NCBI GenBank assembly: GCA_021200415.1 | Contig: JAJQGO010000036.1 | Coordinates: 1 to 42,205, forward strand | Length of the DNA: 42,205 nt | Reading direction: 5' to 3' | Source: Ruminococcus sp. | GTDB lineage: Bacteria > Bacillota > Clostridia > Oscillospirales > Ruminococcaceae | Part shown: one piece after another, positions 1-7,984 of the stretch | How the letters are laid out: each line of letters starts with the position of its first letter | Numbering within the stretch: position 1 is the first letter of the stretch | Notes under the pieces: model-generated | Told to the model about the DNA's origin: nothing | The model's input: only the letters and a program-made list of their open reading frames with translations | The model's database searches: none | Position numbers and translations under genes: made by a program

Positions 1-836
1 AGATAAGCCATTGCAATATTGTAGTGGTTGTGGATTCCGAGAAGCTTTATTTTGTCGGTCGGGATTTTATAAATCGGCCCCATGTTGCAGGTGAGCCGCG
101 AATCCCCCACAAAGAAATCAGCCCTGCGGTTTGTATTGGAAACCGAAAAGACAGTGGCTTCAGCACTTTCGGGAAGTATGTCGTAATTGCAGAAAAGCCT
201 GTCGCCGACCTTCTGATGCCTGTAGATATTTTCCTTTGCGGCGGCATATTTTTCCATAGTTCCGTAGTGGTCGAGATGCTCCTCATAGAGGTTGAGCATA
301 AGGGCAATATGGGGCGAAACGCTCATATATTCCAGCTGATGGCAGGAAAGCTCGCAGACAATAATTGTTTCGGGAGAAATATCCTCGGCAATGTCAAAAA
401 CGGGAATGCCGATATTGCCCGCAAGACGGCAGTCCCTGCCGCTTTCCCTGAGAATGTGGTAAATCAGGGATGAAACTGTGCTTTTTCCTTTTGTTCCGGT
501 AATTCCGATAATCTGACTGCGGAAAAATTCAAAAAAGACCTGTGTTTCCGAGGTTATATTGCAGTCCGTGTTTGTCATGACGATACCGGGGCTTTTGAAA
601 ACCAGATCAAAGCTGCCGAGGGAATCCTGATATTTTTCGCCTGAAATTATTTCAATCTCATCGGGAATCTCGTTTCCTTCGCGGTCAACATCGTTCAGGT
701 CGCAGATGACGATTTTCCTGCACGAGCAGTATTTGCGAAGAAGCCGGAGAGTTGCTCTGCCCTCCCGTCCGAAGCCGAGTATGCAGACGCTTTTGCCGTC
801 GGTATATTTTTTGAGATATTCTGCAAAATTATTCAA
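1..836 (-). CDS. murD2: MurD-like UDP-MurNAc-L-Ala:glutamate ligase, probably MurD2 (3' end outside window)
   Basis: This is a cytoplasmic Mur ligase that adds glutamate to UDP-MurNAc-L-Ala with ATP. About 278 codons are visible. An N-terminal Rossmann-like segment (CILGFGREG, residues 18-26) is followed by the Mur ligase P-loop GITGTKGKST at residues 111-120 and a CELSCHQLEY stretch typical of MurD. The start is TTG at 836, overlapping the TGA stop of the upstream gene (835-833), so the two are probably translationally coupled. That neighbour resembles MurL, the UDP-MurNAc-L-Ala-L-Glu epimerase. In Xanthomonas a MurD paralogue, MurD2, adds L-Glu and MurL then inverts it. The MurD2 name rests on this context; the sequence alone would also fit an ordinary MurD. 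Confidence 0.75.
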   Translation of the reverse strand, partial: MNNFAEYLKKYTDGKSVCILGFGREGRATLRLLRKYCSCRKIVICDLNDVDREGNEIPDEIEIISGEKYQDSLGSFDLVFKSPGIVMTNTDCNITSETQVFFEFFRSQIIGITGTKGKSTVSSLIYHILRESGRDCRLAGNIGIPVFDIAEDISPETIIVCELSCHQLEYMSVSPHIALMLNLYEEHLDHYGTMEKYAAAKENIYRHQKVGDRLFCNYDILPESAEATVFSVSNTNRRADFFVGDSRLTCNMGPIYKIPTDKIKLLGIHNHYNIAMAY

Positions 837-2221
837 AAGATTCTCTCCATTTCGTTTTGTAATATGATTTTAAATTCATCAGGCAGCAGATTATGTTCAT
901 CGTATGAGGAATAATATTTCCGCAAAATCCCGTCAATCTGCTCAGGGTGATAAAGTCCCGATTCCTTGAATTTTTCAAAGAGAAGCGGCAGCGGAAGTCC
1001 GCTGTTTTCGCTGCTTCTTATGGCAAGCGACACGGCAAGCTTAACCTCATTTACACTGCCGACGCATTCAAAGGGCTTATGCTCCGCCTGACCTGTAAGC
1101 TGCTCAAAATACGGCAGCATTTCCGGCTCGTCAAGCAAATCTCTGCCGAAAATTTCCAAGAGTCTGTCACGGCTTACAAAGGGCGAGAGAATGAGGCATA
1201 CGAACAGGCATTTCGGGCAGTCGGCGCACCATATATCAGGGGAAACCTTGCTGCCCAGATTGCAGCTTCTGAATATGGGGAGATATTTCTCGTAGCTCAC
1301 GAACATTTTAGCAATTTGAAATTCTGTGAGAGGACGCAAAAAGCTGAAATAATAAGCTCCCGTGCCGAGAAATTTTTCCTCATAGTAATGAAAATCCTTT
1401 TCAAATTCAAAGCTTTTTGAATACTGATGATTAACGTCCCGACCCGCAACCGTGCTTTCGTTTGCGCTTGATTCGTTGGACAGCACGATGTACTTCAAGC
1501 CGTGTATGTGAGCTGTGATTTCAGCCGAAAATGCCACAATAGCGGAAAAGGGCGTGTGGCCGTTGAAATATCCCTTATTGTTCAGCCCGATAAGTGAACG
1601 GTCGAAGATACGTCCTGCGGTAATGAGCGTGCTTTCGTCAAGCCCTGCCGCCCGTACAGTCTCGCTTATGGAGCGGCGGCTGTTGATTGAGTAGCATTTG
1701 CAGCTTACGCCTGCATTTTTCAGAGCTTCGATAGTCAGGGCGGAATCCTTACCGCCGCCGATAGGTACAAGGCAGCCCTGCGGCTCTCTCGGTAACGATT
1801 TCTCCTCGCATCTGAATCGTCCGCATGAATTGATGGTGACGAAGGAATCAAAATCCGCGTCTATTTTATTTACGTAAAAGAACTCGCCAAGCCCCATAAA
1901 ATAGAGCTTTTTCCACCATTGCGCCTGTTCCGCGGAAAGCTCGCCGCATTCCACTCTCAGCTCGGGGGAGCAGGTGGACTTCCAGTAGCTTATAGCCTCA
2001 GCCATTCCGAGGGAAAAAACGAGCTGCTCAAAAATGCGGCTGTCGGAAAAGGTGACGCTGCATGAAGCAGGCTTAGGGAAGCTCCATTTCGGGTGAAATT
2101 CGGCTAATGCGGGAATTTCAAAATCATAGCTTACATTTATTTTATCGGCATTTTCAACGATATGGTAGCTTTTATACAGGAAAACAGGATTTGAACTTCT
2201 GAATTGCTGGTATTTGTTCAT
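833..2221 (-). CDS. murL: MurL-like UDP-MurNAc-L-Ala-L-Glu epimerase
   Basis: A 462-residue cytoplasmic protein with an ATP-pyrophosphatase (PP-loop) motif PIGGGKDSA at residues 153-161 and a CxxCxxC cluster at Cys332, Cys335 and Cys338. Length, PP-loop and adjacency to a MurD-type ligase match MurL, which uses ATP (giving AMP and PPi) to epimerise the terminal L-Glu of UDP-MurNAc-L-Ala-L-Glu to D-Glu. It lies 26 bp after the DtxR-type gene, and its stop overlaps the TTG start of the MurD-like gene. Start is ATG at 2221, with the purine-rich GGAGG of TTTTTCGGAGGTATTAAC just upstream. If the call is right, this organism can make D-Glu-containing peptidoglycan without glutamate racemase. The alternative is an unrelated PP-loop enzyme. 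Confidence 0.7.
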   Translation of the reverse strand: MNKYQQFRSSNPVFLYKSYHIVENADKINVSYDFEIPALAEFHPKWSFPKPASCSVTFSDSRIFEQLVFSLGMAEAISYWKSTCSPELRVECGELSAEQAQWWKKLYFMGLGEFFYVNKIDADFDSFVTINSCGRFRCEEKSLPREPQGCLVPIGGGKDSALTIEALKNAGVSCKCYSINSRRSISETVRAAGLDESTLITAGRIFDRSLIGLNNKGYFNGHTPFSAIVAFSAEITAHIHGLKYIVLSNESSANESTVAGRDVNHQYSKSFEFEKDFHYYEEKFLGTGAYYFSFLRPLTEFQIAKMFVSYEKYLPIFRSCNLGSKVSPDIWCADCPKCLFVCLILSPFVSRDRLLEIFGRDLLDEPEMLPYFEQLTGQAEHKPFECVGSVNEVKLAVSLAIRSSENSGLPLPLLFEKFKESGLYHPEQIDGILRKYYSSYDEHNLLPDEFKIILQNEMERIF

Positions 2222-2247
2222 TATGAGTTAATACCTCCGAAAAATAT

Positions 2248-2646
2248 TTATTCTTGCTCTGCGGAATTTTTCATAAGGGAGCTTAGATTTAGATAGTGCT
2301 GCTTCAGCGCCTCAAAGCTTTCGGGACTGATGTCATGCTCGATTTTGCAGGCATCCTCCAGCGCTGTTTCCTTTTTTACTCCCAGCATCATGAGGAGCTT
2401 GGAAACAATAATGTGGCGCTCGTAAATTCGTTCGGCGACCTCTCTTCCCGAATCGGTCAGAGTGATATGATTATCCGAATCGACATTTACAAGTCCGTCG
2501 TCCCTCATCTTTTTCAGGATAATTGAAACGGTGGGACGTGAATAGCCCATGTAGGTGCAAATATCTATCGCATGAACTTCGTCGGACTGCTTGGAAAGAA
2601 TGAGTATGGTTTCAAGATAATTTTCAACTGCTTCGGTAACTGCCAT
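2248..2646 (-). CDS. DtxR/MntR-family metal-dependent transcriptional regulator
   Basis: A 132-residue protein with an N-terminal winged helix (residues about 5-65) and the metal-binding/dimerisation domain, but no C-terminal SH3-like domain, so its length is like MntR. The metal-site segment reads DACKIEHDIS. The Cys at the position where MntR has Glu99 matches the ACxxEH ligand motif of iron-sensing DtxR/IdeR, which points to Fe2+ as corepressor (inference). A strong GGAGATAATAAA ribosome-binding site precedes the ATG. Likely targets include the feoAB gene at 9.6-11.9 kb, which is transcribed from its own promoter. It is first in a possible operon with the MurL- and MurD-like genes. Confidence 0.85.
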   Translation of the reverse strand: MAVTEAVENYLETILILSKQSDEVHAIDICTYMGYSRPTVSIILKKMRDDGLVNVDSDNHITLTDSGREVAERIYERHIIVSKLLMMLGVKKETALEDACKIEHDISPESFEALKQHYLNLSSLMKNSAEQE

Positions 2647-2682
2647 TTTATTATCTCCTTATCTCCTTAGTGGGTTTTTCTT

Positions 2683-2711
2683 ATTATACCATATTTTCCG
2701 CCGATAGTAAA
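2683..2711 (-). promoter_or_regulatory. Candidate promoter of the dtxR-murL-murD2 operon
   Basis: On the minus strand a perfect -10 TATAAT (2688-2683) lies 17 bp from a weaker -35 TTTACT (2711-2706), about 37 bp upstream of the regulator ATG. Confidence 0.5.
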
Positions 2712-2761
2712 GAATGATTTTAAAATTAAATCGCTTGATTTTTCGGATTTCTCCCGAAGGC

Positions 2762-2790
2762 TTGACAAGCTATGGATAAAATGATATAAT
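2762..2790 (+). promoter_or_regulatory. Consensus sigma-A promoter of rnpB
   Basis: TTGACA at 2762-2767, a 17-bp spacer and TATAAT at 2785-2790 form a perfect vegetative promoter. The predicted start lies within a few bases of the first helix of the RNase P RNA. Confidence 0.85.
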
Positions 2791-2794
2791 AAAT

Positions 2795-3137
2795 GTGAGC
2801 AGACTATGCGGTAGCGGAAACGATTTAGTTTACGAGGAAAGTCCGAGCATCATAGAGCAGGATAGCTGCTAACGGCAGCCGAGGGCGACCTTAGGGCAAG
2901 TGCAACAGAGATATACTGCCCTGCTTCAGGGCGATGGTGGAAAGGCGAGGTAAGAGCTCACCAGAGTGCAGGAGACTGTACTGCTATGTAAACCCTATCC
3001 GATGCAACGTCTATTGGTGCTGTGTATCTTAACGTCTGCTCGGCGGATGCATGGCAATGACGGCTTGAGCATACCGGCGACAGTATGCGTAGATAAATTA
3101 CCGCACACGACAGAACTCGGCTTATCGGTCTGGTCAC
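2795..3137 (+). ncRNA. rnpB: RNase P RNA component
   Basis: This is the catalytic RNA of RNase P, which matures tRNA 5' ends. Its universally conserved core is visible: GAGGAAAGTCCGAGC near 2839, the AGTGCAACAGAGA stretch near 2899, GGTGGAAAGGCGAGGTAAGA near 2936, and the 3' ACAGAACTCGGCTTAT near 3110. The 5' end GTGAGCAGAC can pair with the 3' end GTCTGGTCAC to form helix P1, which sets the ends at about 2795 and 3137. The arrangement is like the type A RNAs of clostridia. No protein is encoded here; a short open frame inside it is fortuitous. Confidence 0.95.
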
Positions 3138-3186
3138 TTTGGAATGTGTTCACGTAAAATATTTTATGTAAACACGCTCCGGAAAG

Positions 3187-3213
3187 GGAGAGTTCTGATA
3201 CTCTCCTTTTTCT
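3187..3213 (+). terminator. Intrinsic terminator of rnpB
   Basis: GGAGAGT (3187-3193) pairs with ACTCTCC (3200-3206), with a 6-nt loop and a TTTTTCT run directly after it. Confidence 0.85.
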
Positions 3214-3214
3214 A

Positions 3215-3243
3215 TTGATTTTTTATATCCTATGTGATAGAAT
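3215..3243 (+). promoter_or_regulatory. Promoter of the phosphoglycerate mutase gene
   Basis: TTGATT (3215-3220), a 17-bp spacer and TAGAAT (3238-3243) lie about 35 bp upstream of the start codon, immediately after the rnpB terminator. Confidence 0.6.
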
Positions 3244-3277
3244 ATATCTGTAATAATTTTTAAAGGAGATATGACTT

Positions 3278-4489
3278 ATGAAGTATCTTGTAATGCTCTG
3301 CGATGGTATGGCAGATTATCCCATTGAAGCTCTTGGCGGCAAAACACCTCTTGAGGCTGCCTGCACGCCCGTTATGGATAAGCTTGCCGAAACAGCAGTG
3401 GTAGGTCTTGTTAAAACAGTTGCTGACGGAATGAAGCCCGGAAGCGATGTTGCAAATCTTTCCGTTCTCGGCTATGACCCGAAGGTGTATTACACCGGAC
3501 GTTCTCCCCTTGAAGCAGGAAGCATCGGAATTGATATGAAAAAAACCGATGTGTCCCTCAGATGCAATCTGGTTACTCTTTCCGATGAGCCTGAATATGA
3601 GGACAAAACAATTCTTGATTACTGCGCTGACGATATTTCCACCGAAGAGGCTAAAATTTTAATAGATTTTCTTGCGGAAAAGCTGAATGACGATGAGTTC
3701 AGCTTCTACAGCGGTGTGAGCTACAGACACTGCCTTATCTGGAATAACGGTACTCTCGATATTGGAACAATGACGCCTCCCCACGACATTACAGGCAAGC
3801 CGATTAAGGAATACGTACCAAAGCACGAGAATGCCGCAAAGCTCTACGGACTTATGAAAAAATCCTACGACCTGCTGAAGGATCACCCTGTGAATAAGGC
3901 AAGAGTCGAAAGAGGTCTGCGTCCTGCGAACAGTATCTGGCTCTGGGGCGAGGGCGTCCGCGCAAATCTCGATGATTTCAAGGAAAAATACGGTCTGTCA
4001 GGTTCAATGATTTCGGCTGTGGATCTCCTGAAGGGTATTGGAAAATTTTCAAATATGGCTGTTGTCAGCGTTGACGGAGCAACAGGCTATATTGATACAA
4101 ACTTCGAGGGCAAGGCTCAGGCTGCAATTGATGAGTTCAGGCGCGGTCAGGATTTCGTGTACATACACGTTGAAGCTCCCGATGAGTGCGGTCACAGAAA
4201 TGAAATGGAAAACAAGGTAAAATCTATTGAGCTTATCGATAAATACATTTTAGGCCCTGTTGTTGAGGAGCTGAAAAAGCTTGATGATTTCAAGGTTCTC
4301 GTAACACCCGATCATCCCACTCCCATTGCCCTGAGAACCCATACGAACGACGCTGTACCGTTCCTGATTTACAGCAGCGCAAAGCCTGCGGAGGGCGTAA
4401 AGGACGGATTCAGCGAAAAAACGGCAAAGGAAACGGGAGTCTATATCGAGCAGGGCTTCACGATGATGAAAAAATTCATAGAGGGCTGA
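3278..4489 (+). CDS. apgM: Cofactor-independent phosphoglycerate mutase (archaeal-type family)
   Basis: It interconverts 3- and 2-phosphoglycerate in glycolysis, in the cytoplasm. The 403-residue length is normal for the ApgM branch of the alkaline-phosphatase superfamily. The N-terminal metal-binding LCDGMADYP (residues 7-15) and the SDVANLSVLGYDP segment with the probable phospho-accepting Ser62 are present. A C-terminal metal-site cluster includes HVEAPDECGHR and TPDHPTPIALRTH. Start is ATG after AAAGGAGATATGACTT. It is monocistronic, between its own promoter and a bidirectional terminator. Clostridial homoserine-kinase-like relatives share the fold, but the motifs favour the mutase. Confidence 0.93.
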   Translation: MKYLVMLCDGMADYPIEALGGKTPLEAACTPVMDKLAETAVVGLVKTVADGMKPGSDVANLSVLGYDPKVYYTGRSPLEAGSIGIDMKKTDVSLRCNLVTLSDEPEYEDKTILDYCADDISTEEAKILIDFLAEKLNDDEFSFYSGVSYRHCLIWNNGTLDIGTMTPPHDITGKPIKEYVPKHENAAKLYGLMKKSYDLLKDHPVNKARVERGLRPANSIWLWGEGVRANLDDFKEKYGLSGSMISAVDLLKGIGKFSNMAVVSVDGATGYIDTNFEGKAQAAIDEFRRGQDFVYIHVEAPDECGHRNEMENKVKSIELIDKYILGPVVEELKKLDDFKVLVTPDHPTPIALRTHTNDAVPFLIYSSAKPAEGVKDGFSEKTAKETGVYIEQGFTMMKKFIEG

Positions 4490-4510
4490 GTTGAATCAGT
4501 ACAAAAAATG

Positions 4511-4537
4511 AAAAACGTCCTGTTCAGGACGTTTTTT
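4511..4537. terminator. Bidirectional intrinsic terminator between convergent genes
   Basis: ACGTCCTG (4515-4522) pairs with CAGGACGT (4525-4532), with an A-run before and a T-run after. It can terminate both the mutase gene and the convergent VanZ-like gene, whose TGA stop lies inside the hairpin. Confidence 0.85.
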
Positions 4538-5024
4538 GTGTCGTGCCGCTTTTATGGAGCTTCATGCATAAAACGGATATTGAAATTCCCACAAGACTGC
4601 CGCAGGTGTCGATAAGCACGTCGGTGAAATGGCAGCTCCTGTCCGGCACAAAGAGCTGGTGCAGCTCATCTGTACAGGCGTAGCAGAAGCAAATCAAAAG
4701 CGCTGCGGCTGTGCCTGCGGAAAAGAATCTGCGTCTGCCGGCAGCAAATGAAACGCAAAGACCGAGTGCCGCATATATGGAGAAATGAGCTGTTTTGCGC
4801 ACGATATGGTCAATAACGGATGTTATATCGGCCTGCTCGGACGAGGTCATGGCATCATAATTATCTACGAAGCTTTTCGCGATAATATTCGTAAAGAAGC
4901 CGCTTGTGTCTGATGAAGCATCGCCGTTTTCGCTTGAGAATAAAAATATGACAGCCATGCAAAGAATGCTCAGGCAGGCGAAAACTATTTGATATTTTTT
5001 GATTGGACTTTTAATCAGCCGCAT
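4524..5024 (-). CDS. VanZ-like family membrane protein
   Basis: A protein of about 166 residues with an N-terminal helix (IVFACLSILCMAVIFLFS), then the conserved VanZ-family blocks DHIVRKTAHFSIYAALG and CFCYACTDELHQLFVPDR, and a last helix (DTCGSLVGISISVLCM). Family members are small integral membrane proteins of uncertain role; VanZ itself gives low-level teicoplanin resistance. ATG at 5024 is preferred to the GTG at 5054 because AGAGGGGG lies 7 nt before it. Stand-alone gene; I see no vancomycin-resistance genes nearby. Confidence 0.85.
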   Translation of the reverse strand: MRLIKSPIKKYQIVFACLSILCMAVIFLFSSENGDASSDTSGFFTNIIAKSFVDNYDAMTSSEQADITSVIDHIVRKTAHFSIYAALGLCVSFAAGRRRFFSAGTAAALLICFCYACTDELHQLFVPDRSCHFTDVLIDTCGSLVGISISVLCMKLHKSGTTQKTS

Positions 5025-5151
5025 TCTGAATCCCCCTCTGTTCCTGAATGACACCTTTGCTATTATACATCATTTTTTGAAAAATGTAAAGGCTGCGCAC
5101 AATAACGACAGCGTATTTGTTATTTTACATGAAAAAATTCTTAAAAATGTC

Positions 5152-5180
5152 TTGTATCTTCCGATGAAAAATGCTATAAT
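5152..5180 (+). promoter_or_regulatory. Promoter of the unknown membrane protein gene
   Basis: TTGTAT (5152-5157), a 17-bp spacer and TATAAT (5175-5180) lie 60 bp upstream of the chosen ATG at 5241. Confidence 0.65.
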
Positions 5181-5240
5181 ATAAAGTGCTATAATGTGTT
5201 TAGGCAGCTTATGTGGAGCTGTCTTAAAAGGGAGGTAATA

Positions 5241-6431
5241 ATGAAAAACTTTCTCGCTAATATCTGGACGAAAAGAGCAGCCTCTTTGGTAAGTGCGCTG
5301 TACGCTTTTTGCGCCTGTTATTTATGCTATTATTCAATATTTTATGATATAGAAATCTCTTCTCGTATTTCACTCTGCCTTTTAATATCGGGCATTTCCC
5401 TCTTCTCGCTTGTTATTATGCTTTATTCCAAAAAACAGGTGCTTACCCGCATCGCGAGCATCGTCATTATTCCTGCAATGCTTCCGGTGGTGCTGCTCTA
5501 TTTCGGCGAGTGGGGAATGATAATCCCGATTATCGCTGTAGGAATTATAATTCTCCTGCTTTCGGGTTCGGGGGAGGGCTTCAAAACGGCTTTCGGAACG
5601 ATTTTCCTGCTGCTGTACATATTCGGAGCGCTGGCGTATTTCCTTGTGACCTCCTTTTTTGTGACCTCCGCTGCGGAGCAGATCGTGGAGTCGGGAGTTT
5701 CGCCGTCAGGTATGTACCGCTACAGCGTTGTAAATACAGAGGATTCCTCAAACGGCAGCACGGCTGTGTATGTTGAGCCGAATTACGCCGATGTGCATTA
5801 TCCCTTCGTGACATTTTCACTTAAAGAAATAGAACGTGTCGTCTATCTTGAACGTCCCATAACAGAGGAAATTGACGTTCAGTGGACAACTCAGACACGT
5901 CAGGAAATAACCTCGTATCTCAATTCGATTTCAGATTCCATTGCTGTTCACCTCAGTGAGGATCAGCTTGAAGCGCTGGGATATTCCTATGACGGCAAGC
6001 TTATTCTCTCCGACCTTACAAGCGACCAGAAGCTTGATATTGGAATTTCGGTTTCAAATATTGACGCAATTTACCTTGATGAGCTTACAACGGAGCAGCT
6101 TGCGTATTTCGGAATAGGCAAAACCGAAAGCGGACGCTATTACGTCCTCGATCCTTCGGCGGAGCTGCTCGAGGATATAGACAAGGAAAGCGGAGATACG
6201 GTCTATTTCAGCGAACTGAGCAGCAGCTGGCAGAGCGAATACAATGTGGAAAAGGATGACTCCGTTCTTCTTTCCTCTCTCACCGATGAGAATCTTGAAA
6301 TGCTCGGAGTTCCCGAAAGCGGCGATGTTATGACGTTTAACGGAGAAATCTGCTTCCGCTACTATGTGGCAATTCTTGAGGACTATTTTGATATTGACAA
6401 CAGAAGTCTTTCAATCTCCCTACTCAGCTGA
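5241..6431 (+). CDS. Unknown membrane protein with extracytoplasmic C-terminal domain
   Basis: I do not recognise this 396-residue protein. The first 150 residues hold about five hydrophobic helices (a repeated AFCACYLCYYSIFY / LLISGISLFSLVIML / ASIVIIPAMLPVVLLYF / IIPIIAVGIIILLL / FLLLYIFGALAYFLVTSFF pattern). An acidic domain of about 240 residues follows, and its polarity suggests it is outside the cell. The later half repeats a loose 'xLTxEQLxxLGxxxxG' theme (LSEDQLEALGYS, LTTEQLAYFGIG, LTDENLEMLGVP), so it may consist of divergent repeats. Start is ATG at 5241 after GGGAGGTAATA; an upstream in-frame ATG at 5196 has no ribosome-binding site. It has its own promoter, and nothing in the flanking genes hints at function. 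Confidence 0.75.
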   Translation: MKNFLANIWTKRAASLVSALYAFCACYLCYYSIFYDIEISSRISLCLLISGISLFSLVIMLYSKKQVLTRIASIVIIPAMLPVVLLYFGEWGMIIPIIAVGIIILLLSGSGEGFKTAFGTIFLLLYIFGALAYFLVTSFFVTSAAEQIVESGVSPSGMYRYSVVNTEDSSNGSTAVYVEPNYADVHYPFVTFSLKEIERVVYLERPITEEIDVQWTTQTRQEITSYLNSISDSIAVHLSEDQLEALGYSYDGKLILSDLTSDQKLDIGISVSNIDAIYLDELTTEQLAYFGIGKTESGRYYVLDPSAELLEDIDKESGDTVYFSELSSSWQSEYNVEKDDSVLLSSLTDENLEMLGVPESGDVMTFNGEICFRYYVAILEDYFDIDNRSLSISLLS

Positions 6432-6513
6432 ATTTGGATTCGGGGAAACGCCGCACGAATCGTCTTATCCGTCTGACGTACAGGCGGGAGGCTTCGCATC
6501 TGCACTGCGGCTT

Positions 6514-6543
6514 TTGTACGGTGCTGAACTGATCCAATAAAAT
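6514..6543 (+). promoter_or_regulatory. Candidate promoter of xylAB
   Basis: TTGTAC (6514-6519), an 18-bp spacer and TAAAAT (6538-6543) lie upstream of xylA. The preceding GC-rich stretch can fold (GCCGCA near 6450 with TGCGGC near 6506). No obvious XylR operator or CRE palindrome was recognised. Confidence 0.4.
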
Positions 6544-6570
6544 ATATTTTAATAACTATAGGAGGTTATT

Positions 6571-7896
6571 ATGAGCGAATTTTTTAAAGAAATCGGCAAA
6601 ATCAAGTACGAAGGAAAGGACTCCACTAACCCTCTGGCGTTCAAGTACTACAATCCCGATGAGGTTATCGGCGGCAAGACAATGCGTGAGCAGCTTAAAT
6701 TCGCCCTTTCATGGTGGCATACAATGGGCGGTGACGGAACAGATATGTTCGGCGTTGGCACGGCTGACAAGACATGGGGTGAATCAGAGCCTGCCGCAAG
6801 AGCGAAAGCAAAGGTGAATGCAGCGTTTGAAATTATGGATAAGCTGTCCATCGATTATTTTTGCTTCCATGATCGTGACCTTTCGCCGGAATACGGTTCC
6901 CTGGCGGAAACCAATGAACGGCTTGATGAAATCGTGGCATATATTGCAGATATCATGAAATGCAATCCATCGAAAAAGCTTCTCTGGGGTACCGCAAAAT
7001 GCTTTGACCATCCGAGATATATGCACGGCGCAGGAACCTCCCCCTCCGCTGACGTTTTCGCATTTGCGGCAGCTCAGATTAAGAAGGCTGTTGAGGCTAC
7101 AGTAAAGCTCGGCGGCAACGGATATGTTTTCTGGGGCGGCCGTGAGGGCTACGAAACTCTTCTTAACACAAATATGGGCCTTGAGCTTGACAACATGGCA
7201 CGTCTTATGAAGATGACTGTTGAATATGCACGCTCTATCGGATATACAGGCGATTTCTACATTGAGCCTAAGCCGAAGGAGCCTACAAAGCATCAGTATG
7301 ATTTTGATACGGCTACTGTTCTCGGATTCCTCCGCAAATACGGCCTTGAAAAGGATTTCAAGATGAACATTGAGGCTAATCATGCAACTCTTGCGCAGCA
7401 TACATTCCAGCATGAGCTTCGTGTTGCGCGTGAGAACGGAGCATTCGGTTCAATTGACGCAAATCAGGGCGATACGCTTCTCGGCTGGGATACGGATCAG
7501 TTCCCGACAAACGTTTACGAAGCAGCTCTCTGTATGTATGAGGTTCTCAAGGCAGGTGGCTTCACAAACGGCGGACTTAACTTTGATTCCAAGGCAAGAA
7601 GAGGTTCATTCACACCGGAGGATATTTTCCACAGCTATATTGCAGGTATGGATACATTTGCGCTGGGACTCAGAATTGCGCAGAAGATGATTGATGACGG
7701 CAGAATTGATAAATTTGTTGAGGACAGATACGCTTCATGGACAACAGGAATCGGCAAGGACATCATTGACGGCAAGGCTTCTATGGCTGACCTTGAAAGG
7801 TACGCTCTCGAAAAGGGAGAGGTTACGGATTCTCTCGGCAGCGGACGTCAGGAAATGCTTGAGGCTATTATGAACAATATTATGTTCAGCCTCTGA
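6571..7896 (+). CDS. xylA: Xylose isomerase (class II)
   Basis: It converts D-xylose to D-xylulose in the cytoplasm, the first step of bacterial xylose use. At 441 residues it has class II length. The signature FCFHDRD carries His100 and Asp103 of the catalytic pair. Metal- and substrate-binding blocks include [46 protein letters not shown] and DTDQFP. A near-ideal AGGAGGTTATT precedes the ATG. It is followed 88 bp later by xylB, so the two form a xylose operon. No xylose regulator or transporter gene is in the window. Confidence 0.97.
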   Translation: MSEFFKEIGKIKYEGKDSTNPLAFKYYNPDEVIGGKTMREQLKFALSWWHTMGGDGTDMFGVGTADKTWGESEPAARAKAKVNAAFEIMDKLSIDYFCFHDRDLSPEYGSLAETNERLDEIVAYIADIMKCNPSKKLLWGTAKCFDHPRYMHGAGTSPSADVFAFAAAQIKKAVEATVKLGGNGYVFWGGREGYETLLNTNMGLELDNMARLMKMTVEYARSIGYTGDFYIEPKPKEPTKHQYDFDTATVLGFLRKYGLEKDFKMNIEANHATLAQHTFQHELRVARENGAFGSIDANQGDTLLGWDTDQFPTNVYEAALCMYEVLKAGGFTNGGLNFDSKARRGSFTPEDIFHSYIAGMDTFALGLRIAQKMIDDGRIDKFVEDRYASWTTGIGKDIIDGKASMADLERYALEKGEVTDSLGSGRQEMLEAIMNNIMFSL

Positions 7897-7925
7897 TATT
7901 ACTGATACATTGATATAAGATTACG

Positions 7926-7969
7926 GGACGTAGTCGCCGCATAGATTGCGTGGCTGCGTCCTTTTATTT
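7926..7969 (+). terminator. Hairpin with T-rich tail between xylA and xylB (partial terminator)
   Basis: GGACGTAGTCGCCGCA (7926-7941) can pair, with a few G-U pairs and a one-base bulge, with TGCGTGGCTGCGTCC (7947-7961). TTTTATTT follows, then the xylB ribosome-binding site. It probably stabilises the xylA message and lowers xylB expression (inference). Confidence 0.6.
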
Positions 7970-7984
7970 GAAAAGGAGTTAAAT

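Noticed and set aside
24..473. 149-codon plus-strand frame
   Set aside because: Antisense shadow of the MurD-like gene, whose P-loop and Mur motifs are on the minus strand.
2966..3157. 63-codon open frame
   Set aside because: It lies inside the RNase P RNA and has no ribosome-binding site.
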